NCBI GenBank assembly: GCA_019306365.1 | Contig: JAFDLS010000004.1 | Coordinates: forward strand, 1 to 32,372 | DNA: 32,372 nucleotides | DNA from: Deltaproteobacteria bacterium | GTDB lineage: Bacteria > Desulfobacterota > Desulfarculia > Adiutricales > JAFDHD01 | Direction: 5' to 3' | Shown: positions 1 through 10,365 of the stretch, in pieces | Layout of the letters: the number at the start of each line of letters is the position of its first letter | How positions within the stretch are numbered: the stretch's first letter is position 1 | Translations under genes and position numbers: made by a program | The notes under the pieces: model-generated | What the model was told of the DNA's origin: nothing | The model's input: the letters and a program-made list of their open reading frames with translations, nothing else | Database searches by the model: none

Positions 1-1746
1 CAAATTATAAATCAAAATGGAATAACCTACCTGGGCGTCCGGCTTGCGGTCTCTCAGCCAAGCGAGGGTTTCGGGCGTGATCCATACCGGAGGATCCACA
101 TAGGTCGCCGGGTATGGCAGGCCCATGACCAGGTTGACACTTGCCGCCAAGGGGGCTTCAGCCGGAATGTTTGAAGCCATGTCAAAATCAATGCCGTAAA
201 TCTTCGGATCCGCGTGCCCGAAGTAGGCCAGGGTTATTTTATCCAGGCCCTGCCGGTCCATAAATGTTTTGAGGTGTTTTAAATCCTGTCCCCAATCCAG
301 GTTCGAGTCGATAAGATGAAATCGGGCTTTGGATCGGCTGGTAAAAACCGGGTTGAAATAGGCCAGGTAATGCGGAAAGGCCATGAGGCTGTCCGCGAGA
401 AAGAGTCCGATCAAGAATACAACCAGGATTCGTTTGAACAGACGGGGTCCTAATTGGAAGCGGCCTAAAGAGCCGATAAAAACGAAGATCAACGGGAAGG
501 CCGGTAAAAGATACCTCAGCCCCGCATTGATATTGTTAAAAAACGACAGGATTACCCAGAGGAGGACAACCGGGAACAACAGGTAGGCTATATTCTTCAA
601 GCCTCTAAACCTGTCCCAGCCCCAGAGCCCCAGGGCCAGAAGCAGGGCTATCTGCACGGCCAAAGGAGTTTTAAGAAGCCAGGCGTAAGAGAAGTAATAC
701 CACCACCCCTCCTGACTAAAGCGTCCGTTCAGATAGTTGGGGAAAACACCCTCTTCCACGTCTCGCTGCTGACGGTCAAATCCTTCAAGGTAATCCTGAG
801 GCACGGGCCATGGAAAAGCGCTCAAGGGACTCTGGCTTATGCCCTGGAAAAATCGGCTGCCGACAGGCATCTGTCTGACATTAGTCGGCGTCTCCCGAAG
901 TCCGTAACCTATATTCAAGACCAGGAGGGCGATTAAACAGGCCGCGACCAGCCCGGCTGCGCCTTTAGTTGCAAATATTTTTTTTTGACCAGCAGGGCGG
1001 AAGGCGATTTCAACGAAGTACAGGATCAGGAAGAGGGGCAAAAGGAGCAATCCGGTGAATTTGGAAAGGAGGGCCATTCCCAGAGACAGCCCGGTCAGGG
1101 TGGCTGAACCGACAGCAGGCCGTTTGTAAAAGCGCCACAGGAGAAACAGGGTCAAGGTGGTAAAAAGCGAAAGGGACAGGTCAGGCGTCACCAACCGGGC
1201 GTGGCCCAGCATATTCGGGGAAAGAGAGTAAACCAGCAGCGCGATCAGACCGCCTCTGGGGCCGAAAAGGGCTTGGGCCCAGAAAAAAACCACCAGCCCC
1301 AGACAGGCCGAAAACAGCAGATTGGGCAGTCGGCCGTAAATAAAAAGGCGGTGGTACTGTTCTGGGTTATCCCGCATGAACTGGGTGCCATAGATCCAGG
1401 GACGCCAGTCACCTGCCTCATGAAAACTGGGCTCACCTCTGACCTTTGCGCCAGCCGCCAGGAGGGGCCAGCCGCACCAGAGTTTGGCCAGGGGAGGGTT
1501 TTTGCCGTAAAGGGAAAAATCGCCGGTTTTCAGGTAATAAGCGCCAGCGGTCAGATGAGCAAATTCATCCACCGTGGGTGATTTATCTTTTAAACTGAAA
1601 AACGCCAAGCCTATATGAATAAGAAGCAGCAAGACGACTGTAAGAACAAGCCAGGTTTTTAAGGGCCTAAACCCCTCGGTTTCGGACTCAAACCTCGGCC
1701 GGGTTGACGTCTGGCCGTCCTGTTTGTTTTTTCGTTTAAAGGCCAT
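1..1746 (-). CDS. ArnT/PMT-like GT39 family membrane glycosyltransferase (C-terminus cut by window edge)
   Basis: The frame is open from an ATG at 1746 to the left edge with no stop, so at least 582 residues are present and the C-terminus lies outside. A hydrophobic helix near residues 30-50 is followed by a loop reading SPTVDEFAHL, the acidic DE loop of dolichyl-phosphate-mannose or ArnT-type transferases, which move a sugar from a polyprenyl-phosphate donor outside the membrane. Many further hydrophobic segments follow. A soluble C-terminal part contains DSNLDWGQDL, common in bacterial GT39-like proteins. It starts 5 bases after the stop of the neighbouring TPR glycosyltransferase on the same strand, so the two are probably co-transcribed. 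Donor and acceptor sugars cannot be told from sequence. Confidence 0.82.
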   Translation of the reverse strand, partial: MAFKRKNKQDGQTSTRPRFESETEGFRPLKTWLVLTVVLLLLIHIGLAFFSLKDKSPTVDEFAHLTAGAYYLKTGDFSLYGKNPPLAKLWCGWPLLAAGAKVRGEPSFHEAGDWRPWIYGTQFMRDNPEQYHRLFIYGRLPNLLFSACLGLVVFFWAQALFGPRGGLIALLVYSLSPNMLGHARLVTPDLSLSLFTTLTLFLLWRFYKRPAVGSATLTGLSLGMALLSKFTGLLLLPLFLILYFVEIAFRPAGQKKIFATKGAAGLVAACLIALLVLNIGYGLRETPTNVRQMPVGSRFFQGISQSPLSAFPWPVPQDYLEGFDRQQRDVEEGVFPNYLNGRFSQEGWWYYFSYAWLLKTPLAVQIALLLALGLWGWDRFRGLKNIAYLLFPVVLLWVILSFFNNINAGLRYLLPAFPLIFVFIGSLGRFQLGPRLFKRILVVFLIGLFLADSLMAFPHYLAYFNPVFTSRSKARFHLIDSNLDWGQDLKHLKTFMDRQGLDKITLAYFGHADPKIYGIDFDMASNIPAEAPLAASVNLVMGLPYPATYVDPPVWITPETLAWLRDRKPDAQVGYSILIYNL

Positions 1747-1751
1747 CCCTG

Positions 1752-3686
1752 TTATTTCAATTGCTTGCGGATTTCTTCAGGCGAGCCTAATGGGTTGAGA
1801 TCCGGATCCTTCGGCGCCTGAAGAGCCAGATCAGGTCTCAACCTGGACGCGGTTCGAAGGTGTTTCCAGGCTTCATTAACAAGATTCAACTGCGCCAGCA
1901 CGCAGGCCAGGTTATAGTGAGCTTCGGCCTCAGCAGGTTGCAATGCCAGAGCCTTGTCATAAGCGTCCCGGGCTTCTTGAAAACGTTTGCGGGAGTGAAG
2001 TGAGAGTCCCAGACCTACATAGGCTTTGGCCGCCAGCGGGTTGTTTTTGATAGCCTTTTCAAAAATCGTTTGGGCTGTCTCAAAGTGTTCGAAATCCAGG
2101 TAGATCTTGCCCAGGTTCAGATAAGCCGGGATGAATTCGGGATTAATGGAAAGGGTTCGTAAATACTGTTCTTTGGCCAGATCGTATTTTTCTTGAGCCA
2201 GATAACTGTTTCCCAGGTTATAAAGCGCTTGGATATATTTAGGGTTGACCTCAAGGGCCTGCTTGTAATACTGGGCGGCTTTTTCATGATCTCCTGTTTG
2301 AGCCGCCGCGATGCCCAGCGTGGTATAAGGGGAGTCCATGGTCTTGGCTGGCGAGTAAAACGGCCAGTGGCTGAGGGTTATAAGAATTGCCAGGGGAATT
2401 ACAGCAAGAATCAGGCGTGGCCATTGTTTGGCCCGAAGCCGGTCATAGACCCACCAGAGCGTTATCGCTGTACCGCAAAGAAGCAGGAGCGTTACAGGCA
2501 TGCGGTAGCGGGCAGCCATGTGAAAAGGCGCGATGGAGATCAGGTAGCCCAGGAAAAACAAGGCGGCCAGAGAAAAGCGGCGGCGGTCAGGCCAGAGAAG
2601 GGCCAGGCCGATCAAGCCGAAGGAAACCGTAAGACCGAAGGAAAGCGGCAGCCATTTAAGCAGCGGCGCCTGCTCTTTGGCAAAATAGTAATTGTAATTA
2701 TCTGGAACCTCGAAATTGTTGAAGAACATGGCTGTTTTATGGCTAAACAGTTCCAGGGCGCGGCCTGGGTTTTCCCATATAAATTTAAGCCCCTGCCTCA
2801 TCCAGAAGCTGGAGATCTCGGAAGGTTTCATTTCCTGTCTACCCGTGAGCCGCAGGGCTTCCTGCCGGAAATCATCTTCCTCGTATTGTGGTTCGAGACG
2901 AATGTGTTTCGGGTTCTCAAAAAATCCGCCGGCTCGCGGGTTGTTGCCAATATAAAAATTTTGACCTGCTTGAGCCGTTGTCAGAACCAGGTCGCGGCCT
3001 ACAACCCAGTTTCGAATTGTGACCGGGCTGATTATTAAAACCAGGCCCAGGATAAAACAAACAGCTAAAACGAAACGTTTGGAAAGCTTGGGACCTGGAA
3101 CCAGGAAGATCCACAGCGCGATCAAAGGAGTGATTAGAAGCAGGTTGCCTCTGGTAAGGGCGGCCAGCCCAAAGGTCAGCCCCGCCAACAGCCACGGCCA
3201 GGGCCTTTCTCGCGCCGCTGCCCAAAAAAGGGCAAGCAGGGCCAGATTGATAAGAAAAAGCCCCGGACCGTCCTTACCTATAACCCCGTCATAGAAACAA
3301 AACAGCCCATAGACCAGGAAAAGGGCTCCCGTCAGGATACCGACGCGTCGGCCTCCCAGCCGCTTACCAATAAAGTAAACCAGGACCGCGTTGAGTGATC
3401 CCAGAACTATTTGGATCAGTCGAACCGGGAAGGCAGCTATTCCAAAGATTTTATAAACGATGGCCAGAAAATAAGGATAAAGCGGGTCCTGATAAAAGAC
3501 TGTCTTGCCCAGCCAGTCACCGCCGAGTATTTCCTGAGCCCTGATATCATAGGCCTGTGGGTCCAGCAACAGGGTCTCGAAGTAAGGCTGACCTTCAATT
3601 TGAGCCAGGAAGATCAGACGTATTACCAGCGCGAGCAGAAACAACCCGGCCGCATACAACCAGTCTTCACTTCGCTTGATCATCAT
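1752..3686 (-). CDS. GT39-family membrane glycosyltransferase with C-terminal TPR repeats
   Basis: This is a 644-residue protein. The N-terminal two thirds are strongly hydrophobic with roughly ten or more membrane segments. The first periplasmic loop carries DPQAYDIRA and, further on, YQDPLYPYFLA, resembling the acidic loop of PMT_2/GT39 transferases. From about residue 455 the chain becomes soluble and contains about five tetratricopeptide repeats (for example the AYLNLGKIYLDFEHFETA unit), probably a protein-interaction platform. The start is ATG-ATG at 3686/3683 with no good Shine-Dalgarno. It precedes the partial ArnT-like gene by 5 bases. A role in extracytoplasmic glycan or protein glycosylation is inferred; the substrate is unknown. 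Confidence 0.82.
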   Translation of the reverse strand: MMIKRSEDWLYAAGLFLLALVIRLIFLAQIEGQPYFETLLLDPQAYDIRAQEILGGDWLGKTVFYQDPLYPYFLAIVYKIFGIAAFPVRLIQIVLGSLNAVLVYFIGKRLGGRRVGILTGALFLVYGLFCFYDGVIGKDGPGLFLINLALLALFWAAARERPWPWLLAGLTFGLAALTRGNLLLITPLIALWIFLVPGPKLSKRFVLAVCFILGLVLIISPVTIRNWVVGRDLVLTTAQAGQNFYIGNNPRAGGFFENPKHIRLEPQYEEDDFRQEALRLTGRQEMKPSEISSFWMRQGLKFIWENPGRALELFSHKTAMFFNNFEVPDNYNYYFAKEQAPLLKWLPLSFGLTVSFGLIGLALLWPDRRRFSLAALFFLGYLISIAPFHMAARYRMPVTLLLLCGTAITLWWVYDRLRAKQWPRLILAVIPLAILITLSHWPFYSPAKTMDSPYTTLGIAAAQTGDHEKAAQYYKQALEVNPKYIQALYNLGNSYLAQEKYDLAKEQYLRTLSINPEFIPAYLNLGKIYLDFEHFETAQTIFEKAIKNNPLAAKAYVGLGLSLHSRKRFQEARDAYDKALALQPAEAEAHYNLACVLAQLNLVNEAWKHLRTASRLRPDLALQAPKDPDLNPLGSPEEIRKQLK

Positions 3687-3697
3687 AATAGTTTGGA

Positions 3698-3727
3698 AGT
3701 ATAGCCCAGACCGTGCGTTTAAGGCAA
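3698..3727 (-). promoter_or_regulatory. Candidate sigma-70 promoter of the glycosyltransferase pair
   Basis: Read on the minus strand, TTGCCT (3727-3722) is separated by 18 bases from TATACT (3703-3698), and the ATG pair begins 11 bases further on. The -10 is a good match and the -35 moderate. The implied leader is very short, consistent with the lack of a clear ribosome binding site. Confidence 0.4.
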
Positions 3728-4102
3728 GGCGGATTAGACGCGGATTTGACGCTCAAAGTAAAACACGTTTAATTTTTTCGAAAATCTCCTTGGTTCAATA
3801 AAGGAAGGCAATCGCCTTCAGGTTTCTGCTACAATGGAAAAGTGAACAAGACAATCAGGATGGAAAATCGTAAAATCCGTGTTCTTCATAATAGATATGG
3901 TCTTCGGTCATAACTGATCGCGCCATTGTATCCGATGCCTTGGTGGCCGCAATGGTTTTGGGGGATTTCCCCCACCCCCTTTTCCTGAGAACATGCGCTT
4001 AGCCTTAAGCCGCTTACTGGAACAATTGCATACAGCCGGCGAGAGAAAAATCTTGCCTCCGGGGCCTAATAAATCGTAAAATGGAAAAACATAAGGATAT
4101 CT
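3728..4102. other. Gene-free stretch between divergent genes
   Basis: No credible reading frame or RNA gene was found here. The only local structure is a GC hairpin at 3960-3973 (five G, ATTT loop, five C) followed by a second C-run and four T. It has no obvious upstream plus-strand gene to terminate. The ribosome binding site of the channel gene (AAGGA at 4093-4097) lies at the right end. Confidence 0.5.
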
Positions 4103-5176
4103 ATGGAAAATAATAGCTCGCGCCGTAACTTAATAGTCTCGATTTGTTTGAGTTTGCTCATCCTTCTTTGTGGCACAATTGGGTATACGCTGATCGAGGG
4201 GTGGCCCCCTCTGGACGCGCTATATATGACTATTATCACCGTAGCCACGATCGGCTATGGCGAAATCAGACCGCTCAGTCCCCTTGGCCGGGTTTTTACT
4301 ATCTTTATTATTTTATTCGGTGTGGGCAACGTGGCTTATCTGGTCGGCCAGCTCACTAGAACCATGGTCGAAACCAGTCTGAGAAGAATCATGGGGAGGC
4401 GTAAATTGGAAAGACAGATCAAGGCGATCAAGGATCATTATATTATCTGCGGTTATGGCCGGATCGGCAGGGTTATCGCGAAGGAGATAGCGGCTAAAAA
4501 CCTACCGCTGGTCATCATTGAAAATAACCACGAGGTCATCGAACAGATCGATCAAAGCGGTTACCTCTATATCATAGGCGAAGCCGTTGATGATGAAAAA
4601 CTGATTGCGGCCGGTATTGAGCGCGCCCGCGGCCTGGTGTCTGTGGTAAATTCGGACGCGGATAATGTTTACATCGTCCTGACAGCCAGAGCCATGAACG
4701 AAAACCTGTATATTGTAACCAGAGCGGGCCATGAAAAGTCGGTGAGCAAACTCAAGCGTGCCGGTGCGGACAAGGTGGTGTCGCCCTATCAGATCGGGGC
4801 CCGTAATATGGCTCAGACCTTACTTAGGCCCGCGGTTTCGGATTTTATCGAGAGCACGGTCCACGGCCAGGGAGACCTGGATTTGGCCATGGAGGAAATT
4901 TTGGTTACGTCTCAGTCCGAACTTAAAGATATCACCCTCAAAGATTCAAATATACGGCAGGGCCTTGACTTGATCGTGATCGCTATCAAAACGGCTGAAG
5001 GCAAGATGATTTTTAACCCCTGGGCCAATGCCCGCTTTCAGGTCGGTGATACCCTCATCGCGGTGGGTGAGCGAGGAAACATGAACAGGCTGGCTAAAAT
5101 GCTGGGGGCTGATTCCTTAACCCGGTATCCTACCCGAAAAGCTCCTAACTCGGAATCCCAAAAGAATAATGTTTGA
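4103..5176 (+). CDS. Two-TM potassium channel with RCK (TrkA-N and TrkA-C) domains
   Basis: This is a 357-residue protein. TM1 covers about residues 9-29. The pore helix and selectivity filter read TIGYGE at residues 49-54 (TVGYG-type filter), and TM2 covers about 62-84. A cytosolic RCK/TrkA-N Rossmann domain begins near residue 111, with GYGRIG at 117-122 and an acidic EN pair at the end of the second strand that would contact NAD(H) or another nucleotide. A TrkA-C-like domain fills about 240-340. The layout matches MthK/Kch-type ligand-gated K+ channels, so a role in membrane potential or K+ homeostasis is expected. AAGGA 5 bases before the ATG supports the start. It stands alone, with no partner gene beside it. 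Confidence 0.9.
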   Translation: MENNSSRRNLIVSICLSLLILLCGTIGYTLIEGWPPLDALYMTIITVATIGYGEIRPLSPLGRVFTIFIILFGVGNVAYLVGQLTRTMVETSLRRIMGRRKLERQIKAIKDHYIICGYGRIGRVIAKEIAAKNLPLVIIENNHEVIEQIDQSGYLYIIGEAVDDEKLIAAGIERARGLVSVVNSDADNVYIVLTARAMNENLYIVTRAGHEKSVSKLKRAGADKVVSPYQIGARNMAQTLLRPAVSDFIESTVHGQGDLDLAMEEILVTSQSELKDITLKDSNIRQGLDLIVIAIKTAEGKMIFNPWANARFQVGDTLIAVGERGNMNRLAKMLGADSLTRYPTRKAPNSESQKNNV

Positions 5177-5202
5177 GTTGACCTTTCGGTCGATGGTATT
5201 TG

Positions 5203-5378
5203 TAGAAGCCATCTCAAAAAAGTTTGTTTACCCTAACTCATGAGCGCCGCTTCGCTCACGCTGCAGCGGCATATGTCGTACGAAAATTAAAGTCCTCGAA
5301 ATATTAAACATATTCCTGCGGGTTTAATTTTCTTTCTCCGCGATTTAGACCAAAACACTAATTTTGAGATAGCTTGTA
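5203..5378 (+). repeat. MITE-like repeat with TA ends, copy 1
   Basis: This non-coding element of about 176 bases begins TAGAAGCCATCTCAAAA and ends TTTTGAGATAGCTTGTA, so its ends are imperfect inverted repeats (15 of 17 positions) bounded by TA. Almost the whole sequence recurs in reverse orientation at 20095-20268. An internal hairpin pairs GCCGCT with AGCGGC. TA-bounded short elements of this kind are typical of MITEs mobilised by IS630/Tc1-type transposases, but no transposase is present. Confidence 0.75.
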
Positions 5379-5492
5379 GTAGATGTTATAATTATTTTCT
5401 TAGTTATAGTGTTTGAAGGGATGACGGTTTTCCTTCATTGCCGTGCTAGTGAGGTCGAGAACCCTGCAAAACCATTAATTTAACTCGGAATT

Positions 5493-5512
5493 CCCTGTAG
5501 CCCGCTACAGGG
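5493..5512. repeat. Perfect hairpin (8-bp stem)
   Basis: CCCTGTAG and CTACAGGG enclose a CCCG loop. The downstream bases are not T-rich, so a classical terminator is unlikely. With the hairpin at 5573-5592 it forms a pair of GC-rich stems each followed by a GTTCAT-type motif, resembling a REP-like unit. Confidence 0.5.
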
Positions 5513-5572
5513 ATGGTTCATAAAAGGTTACATTCCACATTATTGGCGGGATGTAATGGAGCCGACGGGATG

Positions 5573-5592
5573 CCCCGCGGCTTGTTGCGGGG
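5573..5592. terminator. GC-rich hairpin, possible terminator
   Basis: CCCCGC pairs with GCGGGG across an 8-base loop. A TTTTTT run follows about 10 bases later, which is too distant for a strong intrinsic terminator. It may end the channel transcript or be part of a REP-like pair with 5493-5512. Confidence 0.3.
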
Positions 5593-5668
5593 AGAGTTCA
5601 TTTTTTGATTTTTGATAAAACGGTCAAAGAGCGGTAAGAATCAGGTATTTTCTTACATTTTTGTATTT

Positions 5669-5725
5669 TTTAACCCTAATTGGTGACAAATTTGTCGTAA
5701 TATTAGTAAGCATTAGAGGGTTAAA
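5669..5725. promoter_or_regulatory. Nested inverted repeats upstream of glnB (candidate enhancer)
   Basis: A perfect 12-base palindrome, GACAAATTTGTC (5685-5696), is flanked by outer inverted arms: TTTAACCCTAAT (5669-5680) and ATTAGAGGGTTAAA (5712-5725). It lies about 80 bases upstream of the -24 element, the usual position for an enhancer-binding activator of sigma-54. A related GACAA-N2-TTGTC palindrome occurs at 19870-19881 upstream of the second sigma-54-like promoter. The activator is unknown. Confidence 0.5.
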
Positions 5726-5773
5726 TAATATGTTTTTATGTATTATCAGGACTTTATGCAGCCAATCCCTTGT

Positions 5774-5788
5774 TGGCCTGACTCTTGC
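5774..5788 (+). promoter_or_regulatory. Sigma-54 (-24/-12) promoter of glnB
   Basis: TGGC (5774-5777) and TTGC (5785-5788) are separated by exactly 7 bases, matching the TGGC-N7-TTGC core of RpoN promoters. Transcription would begin near 5800, about 60 bases before the glnB ATG. Sigma-54 control of glnB/glnA operons under nitrogen limitation is well established in proteobacteria. Confidence 0.72.
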
Positions 5789-5831
5789 CCCGATTGTTAG
5801 GCGCCGAGTCCGGTTAAATACAGGAGAATGA

Positions 5832-6200
<369 letters not shown>

Positions 6201-6205
6201 TAAAA

Positions 6206-8800
6206 ATGGTTGATTTTATTGAGGAAAAAACAAAGCTTATCACGGCTCTTGATCAGGGCTTCTCAGGAGTTGATTTCTCTGCCGCCTACACCGCCTTATT
6301 AGATAGTTATTTGAAAGATCTATACCGGGAAGCCTTAAACGGAAAAGAGGCGCCCAAAGGGCTGGCTCTGGTAGCCCTGGGTGGTTATGGCCGGAGTGAG
6401 GTATCTCCTTATTCTGACGTGGATTTGCTTTTTCTCTATGGTTCTGGCCTGGGTGAAGAAAGGGTCCGCCCTCTGGTGGAGGCCGTTTTATATCCTCTGT
6501 GGGATCAAAAACTCGATGTGGGCCATGCCAGCCGCACGGTTGACGAGTGTCAGAGCATGGGTCGATCTGACTTCGCAACGTTGGTTTCCCTGATTGAGTC
6601 TCGTTTATTAATAGGAGATGAAGATCTTTTTTTAAATTTCCTAAGACAGTTACGCTACTGGCTAAGTTCAAAGACTCAGCGCAGGAGCTTCTTTACCAAC
6701 CTTAAAAATAATGTTGAGGCCAGGTACCGGAAATATGGACAGAGCCCTTATCTTCTGGAACCTGATGTCAAAAACGGTCAGGGGGGGCTGAGGGATATCC
6801 AGGCCATTTCCTGGGCTGGCCTGGGTATATATGGGATTTCAGGATTTGATGAGTTGGCTGAGGCAGGGCTTCTGCCCAAATATGGGGCGCTTGCGCTTAA
6901 AGAAGACCGGGATTTTATGGTTTGGGTTCGGGCTCAGCTTCACCGCCTCGCCGACAGTAAGAATGAAACGCTCACCCTTATGTATCAAGAAAATCTGGCC
7001 AACCGCTTTGGGTATGAGGACGAGGGTGATATTACGGCTGCGGAAGGTTTCATGCATGTCTATTATACCCATGTTTATTCGGTCAGTAATAATCTCGATT
7101 TTCTTTTAAGCCGGGTTGAAGAGGACCTTCGTCCTACTTCTGTAAAACGGATAACCCAGCATGCCCGCACAGTGGAAAAGGGCCTGTTGGTGCGTCGTGG
7201 GCTGGTGGAATTGGTTTCCTCGACGGACGTACGCCGCCGGTCGGTTTTGATGATGAGGGCTTTTGAAGTTGCCATGAGTGAAGGACTTCAGCTCAGTCAT
7301 CAGACTCTGGACGTTATTCGCTCTAACATTGATCTGATTGACGATAATTTTCGGCGAAACCCGGAAGCCGCCCAGTCTTTTTTCCGGGCCATCTCGGCCA
7401 TCCCGTCCAATACTCCTGCCAGGCCGCGTAATATCGAGGCCATGCAGGAAATAAATTTCCTGGCCGCTTATATCCCGGAACTGGCGCCTGTCAAAGCGCG
7501 GGCACAACATGACGCCTACCACCTTTACACGGTAGACGTGCACCTTGTCCTAACTCTGTGGGAGCTTAAAAAGATCGCATCCAAGCAGGGGGAGGAGGAT
7601 AGGGATGATTTTGAACTTTCGATTTTGGAACAGGTAAAAAAACCGGAGGTTTTATATTTAGCCGCGTTAGTTCATGACATCGGCAAAGGTCTTGGGCATG
7701 ATCACGCCCGCCGGGGAGCCGAACTGGTCCCCCAAATTGGTGAGCGTTTGGGGTTAAGTCCTGATGAAATAGAAGCTCTGGTCTTTCTGGTGGCTGAACA
7801 TCTATTTCTCATCGAAACGGCTACTCGCCGGGATTTGACCGAGGAAAAGCTGATTCTTACTTCCGCCCAGCGTGTAGGGGATATTGATCGGCTGAACATG
7901 CTTTATCTCCTTACAGTGGCTGACTCCAGGGCCACCGGCCCTACGGCTTGGAGCCAGTGGAAGGCTTCTTTGCTTCGTGATCTTTACACCAAGGTTTATC
8001 ACGTGCTAACCCGGAGCGATTTAGCTGGCAAGGAAGCGGCTAATCGAAGGGAGAAGCTGAAAATTGAGGTGAAAAAGATTTTGAAGAACAAGCTGGACCC
8101 GGAGCGGGTCGAGTTCGGACTTGAAAACGTATCAGCGCATTATCTTTCGGTGATGAACGCCAATCAGATCGCCCGTCATCTGCTTTTGGAGGATAGATTC
8201 GGCGACGGGGTCATGGTCTGGGAGGTCCGGGACACGAACAAGGGGTTTTATGAAGTTACCCTGGTGACCAAAGACCGGCCAGGCTTGCTGGCCAGCATGG
8301 CCGGAGTTTTCTCCCTCAACAGTATAAATATTTTAGGCGCTCAGGTTTTTACCAGGGCCAATGGAATCGCTATTGATATATTCCATGTTGATTCACCCCC
8401 AGACCCCATTTTTATTGAGGAGGCCTGGGCCAAGGTCAAAGAAGACGCGCGTAAGGTTCTGATCGGTGAAATGACCCCTGATTTTCGTTCATCACATCGG
8501 CGGCCGGTGTTTAAAGTTACTCAAAAGGTCCCGCATCGTCCATCCAGAGTTGAGGTGGATAATGAGGTGTCCGATTTCTATACCGTGATTGAGGTCTTTG
8601 CCCATGATCGTCTGGGCCTGCTTTACGATTTGACTCAAACGATTTTCAATCAGAACCTCACGATCCATATCGCCAGAATTTCCACCAAGGTTGATCAGGT
8701 TGTGGACGTCTTCTACGTCCGCGACTTTGACGGACAGAAACTGGATGAAAAGGATATTCAGGCTTTAAAAGAAGCTCTGGCATTAACTCTTGAAGAATAG
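6206..8800 (+). CDS. glnD: [Protein-PII] uridylyltransferase / uridylyl-removing enzyme
   Basis: This is an 864-residue bifunctional sensor of glutamine. The nucleotidyltransferase motif spans residues 59-73, with GGYGRSE followed by the metal-binding D71-V-D73. A helical GlnD_UR_UTase segment follows. An HD phosphohydrolase motif (LVHDIGKG, near residue 490) removes UMP. Two C-terminal ACT domains (about 680-735 and 790-850) bind glutamine. Length and domain order match family members. The start is 5 bases after the glnB stop, so the pair is translationally linked, and its substrate PII is encoded immediately upstream. All catalytic motifs appear intact. Confidence 0.95.
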   Translation: MVDFIEEKTKLITALDQGFSGVDFSAAYTALLDSYLKDLYREALNGKEAPKGLALVALGGYGRSEVSPYSDVDLLFLYGSGLGEERVRPLVEAVLYPLWDQKLDVGHASRTVDECQSMGRSDFATLVSLIESRLLIGDEDLFLNFLRQLRYWLSSKTQRRSFFTNLKNNVEARYRKYGQSPYLLEPDVKNGQGGLRDIQAISWAGLGIYGISGFDELAEAGLLPKYGALALKEDRDFMVWVRAQLHRLADSKNETLTLMYQENLANRFGYEDEGDITAAEGFMHVYYTHVYSVSNNLDFLLSRVEEDLRPTSVKRITQHARTVEKGLLVRRGLVELVSSTDVRRRSVLMMRAFEVAMSEGLQLSHQTLDVIRSNIDLIDDNFRRNPEAAQSFFRAISAIPSNTPARPRNIEAMQEINFLAAYIPELAPVKARAQHDAYHLYTVDVHLVLTLWELKKIASKQGEEDRDDFELSILEQVKKPEVLYLAALVHDIGKGLGHDHARRGAELVPQIGERLGLSPDEIEALVFLVAEHLFLIETATRRDLTEEKLILTSAQRVGDIDRLNMLYLLTVADSRATGPTAWSQWKASLLRDLYTKVYHVLTRSDLAGKEAANRREKLKIEVKKILKNKLDPERVEFGLENVSAHYLSVMNANQIARHLLLEDRFGDGVMVWEVRDTNKGFYEVTLVTKDRPGLLASMAGVFSLNSINILGAQVFTRANGIAIDIFHVDSPPDPIFIEEAWAKVKEDARKVLIGEMTPDFRSSHRRPVFKVTQKVPHRPSRVEVDNEVSDFYTVIEVFAHDRLGLLYDLTQTIFNQNLTIHIARISTKVDQVVDVFYVRDFDGQKLDEKDIQALKEALALTLEE

Positions 8801-8861
8801 ACAGGTACCTCGAACCGCTGAGGTTTCCCCTTATTTATGCAATATTAACAAGGAGAAAAAG

Positions 8862-10274
8862 ATGACACCCGAAAAAGTATTGGAGATGGCTAAGAAGAAA
8901 AAAGCCGTAATGGTTGATCTGAAATTTATGGACTTCCCCGGCATGTGGCAGCACTTCACCCTGCCAATCAAATCATTGGATGCAGCAGCCTTTGAAGACG
9001 GCTTTGGTTTTGATGGCTCAAGTATTCGAGGCTGGCAGCCCATTCACGCCTCGGACATGTTGGTCATCCCCGACCCGACAACGGCCCTGATAGACCCCTT
9101 CACCGAGGCCTCAACTCTGTCGCTGATCTGTAATATTGTGGATCCAATCACCAAGGAATCATATTCCCGGGATCCGCGATATATTGCCCAGAAGGCAGAA
9201 GCTTACATGAAATCAACCGGCCTGGCTGACACAGCCTGTTTTGGGGCGGAAGCTGAATTTTTCATCTTCGACGACGTTCGCTATGACAGCAATGAGCACA
9301 GCTCCTACTACTTTGTGGATTCGGAAGAAGGTTTCTGGAATACCGGCCGGGTAGAAAACCCGAACCTTGGTTATAAGCCGAGATATAAAGAAGGGTATTT
9401 CCCTGTTCCTCCCACAGACTCTCTTTATAATCTACGAAACGAGATGGCCCTGCAGCTCATGGAGTCTGGCATAGAGATCGAGGCTCAGCACCACGAGGTG
9501 GCCACGGCCGGCCAAAGTGAGATAGACATGATGTACTCCCCTCTGGTCGAAATGGGGGACAAGCTGATGCTTTTTAAATACATAGTAAAAAATGTCGCCC
9601 GGAAACATGGGAAAACGGTGACCTTTTTACCAAAACCGATTTATTCAGATAATGGTTCAGGCATGCACGTCCATCAGAGCCTGTGGAAAAAAGGCAATCC
9701 TTTGTTTGCCGGGGATGAGTACGCCGGTCTTTCCCAGATGGCTCTTTACTACATTGGCGGAATCCTGACTCACGCCAAGGCGCTATGCGCCTTCTGCGCG
9801 CCCACAACCAACTCCTACAAGAGGCTGGTCCCGGGTTTTGAAGCCCCGGTAAACATGGCCTACTCCAGCCGAAACCGTTCGGCCGCCATCAGGATTCCTT
9901 TGTATTCGCCAAGCCCGAAAGCCAAGAGGGTCGAAGTCAGGTTCCCTGATCCTTCCTGCAATGGCTACATGGCCTTTTCCGCCATGCTCATGGCTGGGTT
10001 GGACGGTATCCAGAACAAGATCCATCCGGGCGAACCACTGGATAAGGATATCTACGCACTCTCTCCGGAAGAGCTTGAAGACGTGCCTTCCGCGCCCGGT
10101 TCTTTGGAAGAGGCACTCAAGTCCCTGGAAGAGGATCATGAGTTTTTAATGAAGGGCGACGTCTTTACCCGTGACGTCATTGATATGTGGCTGGAATACA
10201 AGATGGAAAATGAGGTGAACGAACTGCGTCTCAGGCCTCATCCCTTTGAATTCAGCCTGTATTTTGATGTCTAA
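8862..10274 (+). CDS. glnA: Glutamine synthetase type I (GSI-beta, adenylylatable)
   Basis: This 470-residue enzyme makes glutamine from glutamate, ammonia and [14 protein letters not shown], the AEAEFFIFD metal site, [10 protein letters not shown] and the [13 protein letters not shown] loop are all present. Tyr398 in [11 protein letters not shown] corresponds to the E. coli adenylylation tyrosine, so this is the target of the GlnE encoded next. The frame runs open to 8790 inside glnD, but AAGGAG at 8850-8855 and family alignment place the start at 8862. It lies 61 bases after glnD and probably belongs to the glnB transcript. Confidence 0.96.
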   Translation: MTPEKVLEMAKKKKAVMVDLKFMDFPGMWQHFTLPIKSLDAAAFEDGFGFDGSSIRGWQPIHASDMLVIPDPTTALIDPFTEASTLSLICNIVDPITKESYSRDPRYIAQKAEAYMKSTGLADTACFGAEAEFFIFDDVRYDSNEHSSYYFVDSEEGFWNTGRVENPNLGYKPRYKEGYFPVPPTDSLYNLRNEMALQLMESGIEIEAQHHEVATAGQSEIDMMYSPLVEMGDKLMLFKYIVKNVARKHGKTVTFLPKPIYSDNGSGMHVHQSLWKKGNPLFAGDEYAGLSQMALYYIGGILTHAKALCAFCAPTTNSYKRLVPGFEAPVNMAYSSRNRSAAIRIPLYSPSPKAKRVEVRFPDPSCNGYMAFSAMLMAGLDGIQNKIHPGEPLDKDIYALSPEELEDVPSAPGSLEEALKSLEEDHEFLMKGDVFTRDVIDMWLEYKMENEVNELRLRPHPFEFSLYFDV

Positions 10275-10283
10275 TAATTGTAA

Positions 10284-10309
10284 GGGAAAGACCAGTCAAG
10301 GGCTTTCCC
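10284..10309 (+). other. Hairpin between glnA and glnE
   Basis: GGGAAAG (10284-10290) pairs with CTTTCCC (10303-10309) across a 12-base loop. There is no T-run, so full termination is unlikely. It could lower glnE expression relative to glnA or stabilise an upstream mRNA 3' end. Confidence 0.35.
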
Positions 10310-10365
10310 ATACAAGATAAAGAATTACAGGGGGCGAAGCTGATAATAAGCGGAAGGCGGGATTG

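Noticed and set aside
2193-3038. 281-codon plus-strand frame opposite the TPR glycosyltransferase
   Set aside because: The minus-strand frame has clear membrane and TPR features; the plus frame has none and no start signals.
8790-8861. Upstream extension of glnA1 into glnD
   Set aside because: AAGGAG at 8850 and the family alignment put the start at 8862; the extension has no conserved residues.
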